A stretch of 64,000 nucleotides of DNA from Oxytricha trifallax (taxonomy: Eukaryota; Ciliophora; Spirotrichea; Sporadotrichida; Oxytrichidae), in the NCBI GenBank assembly GCA_000711775.1, contig ARYC01016986.1, positions 124,001 to 188,000 on the forward strand. Direction: 5' to 3'. The notes under the pieces were generated by a model. That model did not search any database. It was given only the letters and a program-made list of their open reading frames with translations, and was not told where the DNA came from. The position numbers were made by a program, and so were the translations under genes. Of the stretch, positions 57,755 through 64,000 are shown piece after piece (position 1 is the first letter of the stretch; every line of letters starts with the position of its first letter).

Positions 57755-58517
57755 ATGCTAGAACAAAAATAGCAAGCTCTTGGAGTCTATTTATGATGAA
57801 GAGTATATATATTTAGTGTTTAAACTGCGATATGGATGTGATTTATACAGTGAATAAGCCAAACCAGTACTTAATTATAAGTCAATTGACTGCTTTTAAA
57901 GCGAAGTCCATCAAATGTTCGCTCCCACTGCATTTTAGCAGTATAACTTAAGCAATAATAGCTGAATTCTAAGCCTTAGTGGAAATAAAAGTTTCTATAG
58001 AAGCATATTGACTATCTTATTAATGAGAATACTTTGAAGTATCGGGCTCACTTCTCTCTCGAACAACTAGCTATGATGTTTCACCGCCAGTTCCCTGAGT
58101 TGAAGATCTCTGCATAGTATGTTGCAAACATTTATAAACGAAATGGCATCTCTTACAAAGGTGTAAATCGTATCAAGAGAGTAATTGATTTAACACTGCT
58201 ATTTTACAGCAATAACTTAAATAATATTTCTAATTAAATGCAGAGAGCCTAATAGAATAATATTAAGATTATTCATGCTGACGAGGTTGTGTTTACCTTA
58301 AACACTTTCATCTAGAAGTCTTGGTCTAAGAGGCATAGTAATATAGAAGTATATGACTAAAAGTTCAACGTATAAACAGTGGCAATTCCTGGAGGAATTA
58401 GTGAGGATACTGGTTTAGAAACTTATGTTATTCAATCTCGCTCTATTAAGACATAGAAGTATAAAAAGTTTGTAGAACAGCTGAGAGAGAGAATTACCCT
58501 GAATAAGAGATTATACT
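57755..58517 (+). pseudogene. TBE-e transposase, first part (continues at 62582-62890)
   Basis: The start codon at 57755 is followed by one extra base relative to TBE-f, so the frame fails within about 14 codons; further indels occur. Blocks HFSLEQLAMMFHRQFPELKI and the first catalytic region IHADEVVF are recognisable. The gene is cut by TBE-f at ACT 58515-58517 and resumes with FVDNLSVHNTKETRKSYEQL at 62585. Inactive. Confidence 0.85.
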
Positions 58518-58595
58518 CAAAACCCCAAAACCCCTTAATGAGGTTTATAAGTGCTTTGATTTGTAGGGAATTTGTTAGGGGTTGGGGTTATTAAT
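58518..58595 (+). repeat. TBE-f left terminal inverted repeat (78 bp)
   Basis: 17-bp telomere-like C4A4 end followed by TTAATGAGGTTTATAAGTGC and a second G-rich tract TTAGGGGTTGGGGTTATTAA. Matches the right end at 62504-62581 inverted. Confidence 0.95.
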
Positions 58596-58598
58596 TAA

Positions 58599-59663
58599 AT
58601 GCGAGACAAAAATAGCAAGCTTTTTGGGTCTATTTATGATGAAGAGTATATAGATTTAGTGTTTAAACTGCGATATGGATGTGATATATACAGTGAATAA
58701 GTCAAACCAGTACTGAACTATAAGTCTATTGCACTGCTCTTAAAGCGAAGTCCGTTAACTGTTCGATCCCACTGTCTTATAGCAGTATAACTAAAACAAT
58801 AATAGCTGAATTCTATGCCTAAGATGAAGTCAAAGTTTCTATAAAAGCATATTGACTATCTTATTAATGATAAAACTTTGAAGTATTGGGCTCACTTCTC
58901 TCTCGACCAACGAGCTACTATGTTTCACCGCCAGTTCCCTGAGTTGAAGATCTCTGCATAGTCTGTTGCAAACATTTATAAACGAAATGGTATATCTTAC
59001 AAAGGTGTTAATCGTATCAAGAGAGTGATTGATTTCACTCTGCCATTTTACAACAATAACTTAAATTATATTTATAATTAAATGCAGAGAGCCTAATAGA
59101 GTAATATTAAGTTTATTCATGCTGACGAGGCTGTGTTTACCTTCAACACTTTCATCTAGAAGTCTTGGTATAAGAAGCATAGTAATATAGAGGTATATGA
59201 CTAAAAAGTCAAGGTATAAACAATGGCAATTCTTGGAGGAATTAGCGAGGATGCTGGTTTAGAAACTTATGTTATTCATCCTCGCTCTATTAAGACAGAG
59301 CAGTATATTAAGTTCTTAGAGCAGCTGAGAGAGAAGTACCCTGAATAAGAGATTATACTATTCGTTGATAATCTTTCAGTTCATAAGACAAAAGAAACAA
59401 GGAAAAGTTATGAACAACTAAGAATAACACCAGTGTTCAACGTGCCTTACAGCCCATTGTTTAATGGAATTGAATTCTACTGGGGTATACTAAAAGGTCA
59501 TTATAAGAAACTGCTGCTATACCATCTAATGCATGACTTACCTATCGATACAGTAGACTTTATTAAAAGCTCAGCGAAGAGAGTAGATAATTTGTTGGCT
59601 TAAAAGTGTGCTAAAGAAGGGAGAGTGAATGTATATAAATAAGTTTTGTAGTTAAGTTAATGA
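58599..59663 (+). CDS. TBE-f DD34E transposase (42-kDa protein), intact
   Basis: 354 codons from ATG 58599 to TGA 59661-59663, open only when TAA/TAG are Gln. The N-terminal part MRDKNSKLFGSIYDEEYIDL and a helix-turn-helix-like region precede the Tc1/mariner-type catalytic core: Asp176 in IHADEAVF, Asp257 in LFVDNLSVHK, Glu292 in FNGIEFYWG, with 34 residues between the last two. Transposases of this family cut and paste the element, and in Oxytricha TBE transposases are reported to take part in somatic genome rearrangement. The start lies 81 bp from the element end. No degradation seen, so it may be active. Confidence 0.93.
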
Positions 59664-59825
59664 ATATACAAGTCACATTTAAAATTCTTTAGAGGGAGCT
59701 GGCTTCTCTTTCTTTTCTTCTATTTCTTGCTCCCCTCCTCCTAAGTTTCCTCTCTTGCTGCCAGCTCCTGCATCTATGTTCATCGACTCTGGAGGCTAAA
59801 TATTTGAATAAGTCTCTTGCTAACT

Positions 59826-60457
59826 TCATACTTTGTCTGCGACTTTCGCTCTCTGTGAAGCTTGCTCTATTCCTTCATCAAGAAGATGCCAACACCAGAT
59901 TTTTCTAAAGAGTTAAACTACAAATCTTACTTGAAATATAATGGTGCTTCTGCAATTCTTATAGCCAGCTCTCACTTATCTTGATCCCCTGTTTATCCTT
60001 ATCTTCTGAAGAGATGCTGTACCTTTTCTTATGAGATTCTTGAATAATTTATTTCAAGTAATCACCTTTAATTGTTGCAAGTATGCAAAAAAATAGTTTC
60101 TTTCAGAAAGTTTATTTGACAACTGCTTCTTAGTAGGCAGGGACTGCGAAACCTCTGGGTCATTCATAGCATCATCATAGAAGTTAGTCACTGAGATTTC
60201 TGGATAGTCTGGAATCTCTGCAAACTTTACATCTTAAGTTTTCAATGCTTTCTTCTCTTCGCAGAGTATCGCCCTTAGAAATGAAAATTTGGTACCTTCC
60301 ATCGTTGGCAAGAACAAACCAACTACATAATCAAGATGATTACTATGAGTTAATTACCTTGCTGCACCAGGTAGCGGTGCAAATCCTCCTTGCTTCTAAA
60401 TCTTTGAATCAAGTCTTGTGCTTGCACTCTTTTCATTACATCATTCATTGACTCCAT
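59826..60457 (-). pseudogene. TBE-f 22-kDa-type gene, three frameshifts
   Basis: Same start (MESMNDVMKRVQAQDLIQRF) and end as the intact copy in TBE-e. Against it there is a 1-base loss after QQGNQLIV, a 1-base loss in the run encoding NYFF, and a 1-base gain in the A-run before the final WYWYLFDEGTEQ-type segment. Sequencing or assembly error in homopolymers is possible for the last two. Confidence 0.82.
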
Positions 60458-60669
60458 CTTATTTACAGATCTAAGAAATGATATCCAAAATTAAGTTTAT
60501 TGATTTCAATTATATACTTCTGTAAAACTTACTATTAAATATGGGCATCCTATAGGAGGTCAACCTATAAGAAGGATATGGAGAAGGTATTGAGAACTGG
60601 TTTCAAAATAGAGAGATTGATACCAATTTCTACTGTTATAGTTCCATATTTTTAAATTTAAATTGATAA

Positions 60670-60830
60670 GTACTTAATTAGGAGCAGCTCCTAAAATTCT
60701 AGTACTTAATTAGGAGCATTAGTTAATGCTAGTACTTAATTAGGAGCACCCTAATTTTAATCATAAAATGACAAAATACCTCCTAAAACAGTACGTACTT
60801 AATTAGGAGCACCTCCTAAATTGGTACGTG
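60670..60830 (+). repeat. Iterated GTACTTAATTAGGAGC motif between the TBE genes
   Basis: Copies start at 60670 (TAAG variant first base aside), 60702, 60732 and 60795, i.e. steps of 32, 30 and 63 bp. Adjacent AGGAGCAGCTCCT and AGGAGCACCTCCT are palindromic. It lies between the divergent 22-kDa and zinc-finger/kinase genes and recurs there in TBE-b and TBE-e, suggesting a shared promoter or protein-binding array. Confidence 0.85.
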
Positions 60831-61069
60831 CTATAATCAACTTATTATTGATAGTTAAAATTGTTACTTTCTCACCTATATTTAGAGCTGGTTAGTCTCT
60901 TAGCACTCATATATCTTCTATAATACTCTTAACACTTCCCTTGAAACTTGTAGGCTTGGAAAGCTCTCATATTAGCTCTCAGTTATAGAGGCAGTTTTAT
61001 AATTTTAAATTCAAATTTAAATATGGCGCTAACATTTTAAGAAAAACAAAAGCACTTCCATCAAACTAA

Positions 61070-62462
61070 ATGAGACTTACCTTTGGCAGCAATAAAAAGT
61101 GTGATAGCTGCGAGATGAACTCTCATAAAGGACTACCAGAGTTATCACTTGAGGTCTCTGTTTTTAAAATAGAAATTAATAATAGAAAATAAATGGCAAA
61201 CAAGTGTGTGGGAGACAGAGAGGAGGAGAAAGGTATTAATGAAATTCCTACACAAACTGAAGAAGCTGAAGTCTATTTTTGTGAGCTATGTGAGAGAGAT
61301 TTTGCTCATAAATCATGCTGGTACAGACATAAGAAAGAGCATAGAGAAGCCAAGCCCACTGTATACTTAAACCATGATAAAATAGATGGAAAGTATGACT
61401 GCTTTGAGTGCCATAAGCAATACTCTCATACAAGAGACTTGAAGAAGCATCTATTAAAAGCCACAAGAAAGATATAGAAGTTGAGAATCATGAAGTTGAG
61501 CTGAAGCTTCTCAACAAAAGAAAAGCGAGGGAATATTCTAAGGTCGTTGTGCCTTAATAAGTAAGAGAGTTAGAGTACGTTAGGAAGGCACGCAACCAAC
61601 TGACATCTAAAATAACAAGAATTATGATCAAGATTCAATACAAGAAAATACCGGTTCTTGCTTAAATTGACCAAGATACTTCTCTTTAAAGCTACCTATA
61701 TTAGAAGACTCCTTTGATAAGAAAGTTAACAAATCATCAATACGCATACAAGGTGTATCCCTTCAACTATCTCTTAAGTGATGATAAATATTAGATGGAG
61801 TCTACAAATGAGTATCAAGTACTCACTCAAGCAAAGTTTAAAGAATGTAGTTACTTAATCAAGCTAGATGCTGTTCTCCTTGCCAAGGATCATGTTGCTT
61901 TTAGACTGCCTCTATATGAAATGACCCTCAGAGATTTCATAACTGCTCAAAGAAATCTTAAGTAACTTGGATAAATATCGACTCAGACCGTATAAGGTAT
62001 TAAAGAGCTTCATAAGTTAGGGTATGTTCATAGAGATTTGAAGCCAGAAAATATAATGATAAACTTCTCACCTGTCAGAGTAGCAATAATCGATTTCAAC
62101 AGAGCTTAAAGAGTGGAAGTATCAAGGCTTGGAACTGTAATGGGAACGCAAGGATACTATCCAGAAAGAGAAGACTGGAGAGATGGAGACTATTAGTAGG
62201 ATGTGTGGGCTTTAGCAGCAATAATAATAGAGTGCGATATGCCTCGCAATGAATACTACTAAACAAGATGCGAGAAGGATGCTAAAGAATAAAGCAATTT
62301 ATTGACAAAACAAGAGTATCTCAATCAATAAAACAAATGGCAGAGTAAATAATAATTAAACCAAACTCAAGATCAGATATAACAATAGAGTAGATAGAGT
62401 TGTGGTTAAGTAAGATAAACTTCAGACCTCTCCCACATGATCCTAAGGTGCATTTTGAGTGA
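61070..62462 (+). pseudogene. TBE-f 57-kDa-type zinc-finger/kinase gene, two single-base deletions
   Basis: ATG 61070 to TGA 62460-62462, about 464 codons when two frames are bridged. Finger one reads CELCERDFAHKSCWYRHKKE-H, finger two CFECHKQYSHTRDLKKHLLK-H. A base appears missing in the A-run after HLLK, then comes a basic linker and a kinase-like domain: CSYLIKLDAVLL, YVHRDLKPENIM, AIIDFNRA (DFN in place of DFG), TQGYYPEREDW and DVWALAAIIIECDMP. A second base appears missing at the A-run near 62307, after which ELWLSKINFRPLPHDPKVHF ends the protein. Either lightly mutated or homopolymer errors. Confidence 0.82.
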
Positions 62463-62503
62463 TTAAATTAAATACATTTACTATAAATTTCACATTAAAA
62501 CCT

Positions 62504-62581
62504 ATTAATAACCCCAACCCCTAACAAATTCCCTACAAATCAAAGCACTTATAAACCTCATTAAGGGGTTTTGGTGTTTTG
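62504..62581 (-). repeat. TBE-f right terminal inverted repeat (78 bp)
   Basis: Inverse of 58518-58595 with one mismatch in the telomere-like tract. Followed directly by the ACT target duplication. Confidence 0.95.
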
Positions 62582-62890
62582 ACTTTTCGTTGATAATCTT
62601 TCTGTTCACAATACTAAAGAAACAAGGAAGAGTTATGAACAACTTAGAATAACCCCAGTGTTCAACGTAAATAACAGTCCATAGTTTAATGGAATTGAGT
62701 TCTAATGGGGTATATTTTTAAGTTATTACAAGAAACTGCTGCTATACCATCTAATGCATGACCCACCTATCGATACAGTAGACTTTATTAAAGGCTCAGC
62801 GAATAGAGTAAATAATTAATTAGCTAAAAAGTGTGCAAAGAAGGGAAAGTGAATGTATATAAATAGGTTTTCTAGTTAAGTTAATGAATA
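62582..62890 (+). pseudogene. TBE-e transposase, second part
   Basis: Continues from 58517 after TBE-f: FVDNLSVHNTKETRKSYEQL, RITPVFNVNNSPQFNGIEFQ (the TAA-encoded Gln replaces Tyr before Trp) and HLMHDPPIDTVDFIKGSANR. Aspartate and glutamate of the catalytic core remain, but the 5' part is frameshifted. Confidence 0.85.
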
Positions 62891-63051
62891 TATAAGTTCA
62901 CACTTAAAATTCTTTAGAGGGACCTGGCTTCTATTTCTTTTCTTCCTCTTAAGGCTTGCTTGGGCCTTTGTTTCTTCTTTTGCTGGTTGCTCCAGCATCT
63001 ATGTTCATTGACTCTAGAGGCTAAATATTTGAATAAAGTCTCTTGCTAACT

Positions 63052-63684
63052 TCATACTTTGTCTGCGACTTTCGCTCTCTGTGTAACTTGCTCTGTTCCT
63101 TCATCAAAAAGATACCAGTACCAGATTTTTTAAAGAGTTAAGGTAAAAATCTTACTTGAAATATAATGGTGCTTCTGCAGCTCTGATAACCAGCTCTCAC
63201 TTATCTTGATCCCTTGTTTGTTCTTATCTTTTGAAGAGATGCTGTTTCTTTTCTTATGAGATTCTTGAATAATTTCTTTCAAGTAATCACCTTTAATTGA
63301 TGCAAGTATGCCAAAGAAATAGTTTCTTTCAGGTAGTTTATTTGACAACAGCTTCTTAGTAGGCAGGTACTGCGAAACCTATGGGTCATTATTAGCATCA
63401 TAACATAAGTTAGTCACTGAGATTTCTGGATAGTTTGGAATCTCTGCAAACTTTACATCTTAGGTTTTAAATGCTTCTTTTTCTTCGCCAATTATCGCTC
63501 TTAGAAATAAATTTATAGTAACTTACATCGTTGGCAGGAACAAACCAACTACATAATCAGGATGAGTTACTATGAGTTAATTACCTTGCTGCACCAGGTA
63601 GCGGTGCAAATCCTCCTTGCTTCTAAATCTTTGAATCAAGTCTTGTGCTTGCACTCTTTTCATTGCATCATTCATTGACTCCAT
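63052..63684 (-). CDS. TBE-e 22-kDa-type accessory protein, intact
   Basis: 210 codons from ATG at 63684 to TGA at 63052, fully open in the ciliate code. It starts MESMNDAMKRVQAQDLIQRF, contains SKEDLHRYLVQQGNQLIVTH, VKFAEIPNYPEISVTNLCYD, NYFFGILASIKGDYLKEIIQ and KISESWLSELQKHHYISSKI, and ends EQVTQRAKVADKV. No recognised domain; it is charged and soluble, without a signal peptide or membrane helix. The gene faces the transposase and diverges from the kinase gene across the iterated motif. Conserved in all TBE copies here, yet decayed in TBE-b and TBE-f. Confidence 0.88.
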
Positions 63685-63889
63685 CTTGTTTACAGATCTA
63701 AGAAATGATATTCAAAATTAAGTTTATTGATTTCAATTATATACTTCTGTAAAACTTACTATTAAATATGGGCATCCTATAGAAGGTCAACCCCTAAGAA
63801 GGATATGGAGAAGGTTTTGAGAACTAGTTTCAAACTTGAGAGATTGATATCAATTTCTACTGTTATAGTTCCATATTTTTTAATTTAAT

Positions 63890-64000
63890 TGGTACATACT
63901 TAATTATGAGCAGCTCATAAAATGCTAGTACTTAATTAGGAGCTTTAATAAATGCTAGTATTTAATTAGGAGTACCCTAATTTTAATAATAAAATGACAA
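63890..64000 (+). repeat. TBE-e copy of the iterated motif
   Basis: Motif copies at about 63895, 63929 and 63957 (TACATACTTAATTATGAGC, GTACTTAATTAGGAGC, GTATTTAATTAGGAG) in the same place as in TBE-f. Runs off the window. Confidence 0.8.

Larger units (their letters stand above)
58518..62581 (+). mobile_element. TBE-f: complete 4064-bp telomere-bearing element nested in TBE-e
   Basis: Begins CAAAACCCCAAAACCCCTTA and ends with the complement (one substitution, GGTGTTTTG). ACT stands on both sides (58515-58517, 62582-62584). The 78-bp terminal repeats, the length near 4.1 kb and the three genes match the classic TBE1 family of Oxytricha. Gene order: transposase (+), 22-kDa gene (-), zinc-finger/kinase gene (+). 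It is the youngest insertion in the nest, since it interrupts TBE-e, which interrupts TBE-d. Confidence 0.96.
57674..64000 (+). mobile_element. TBE-e: telomere-bearing element inserted in TBE-d, continuing past the window
   Basis: Left end CAAAACTTCAAAACCCCTTA with AAT before it (57671-57673). It is itself split by TBE-f (58518-62581) within the transposase gene; sequence resumes at 62582. The 22-kDa gene (63052-63684) and the iterated motif region follow; the third gene and the right end are outside. Confidence 0.9.

Noticed and set aside
60670-60830. CRISPR-like repeat array
   Set aside because: Repeats are short, palindromic and unevenly spaced within a eukaryotic transposon.

Overview
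The window looks like germline (micronuclear) DNA of a spirotrich ciliate, most likely Oxytricha/Sterkiella or a close relative. Five things point there: very AT-rich DNA with almost no long standard-code ORFs; real coding stretches that appear only when TAA and TAG are read as Gln and TGA is the sole stop; genes cut into macronuclear-destined segments (MDSs) separated by AT-rich internal eliminated sequences (IESs) flanked by short direct-repeat pointers; transposons whose ends carry C4A4 telomere-like repeats (telomere-bearing elements, TBEs) with the known three-gene layout; and a LINE read in the same code. Caution: with only TGA as stop, AT-rich DNA gives chance open frames of 50-120 codons, so I rely on pointer joins, paralogue alignment and base composition rather than openness alone.

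Layout. 1-790: end of a palindromic MITE with a foldback element nested in it. 1.1-21 kb: gene A, a six-transmembrane TRP/polycystin-like cation channel on the + strand in about 19 unscrambled MDSs; I could place pointers at nine junctions. One of its IESs (8.0-11.6 kb) holds a foreign-looking GC-rich pseudogene behind a C4A4C4 tract, plus a MITE. 23.3-26.6 kb: a decayed LINE. 27-56 kb: gene B, a paralogue of gene A in the same orientation and with the same segment order. Gene B is far more heavily invaded. Two TBEs (36822-41088 and 50189-54745) sit inside its coding sequence, each flanked by a 3-bp A-N-T duplication, and removing one repeat plus the element restores the reading frame. A 532-bp foldback with the same kind of duplication and an 82-bp foldback do the same. 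Its IESs also hold MITEs, other inverted-repeat elements and an unexplained GC-rich block at 29.15-29.86 kb.

56-64 kb: a nest of TBEs. TBE-d is interrupted by TBE-e, whose transposase gene is interrupted by TBE-f (58518-62581). TBE-f is complete, with 78-bp inverted repeats and an open 354-codon DD34E transposase, but its two accessory genes are frameshifted. TBE-e has an open 22-kDa-type gene but a broken transposase.

Together the region shows how the germline channel genes depend on DNA elimination: the somatic open reading frame exists only after TBEs, foldbacks and ordinary IESs are cut out precisely.
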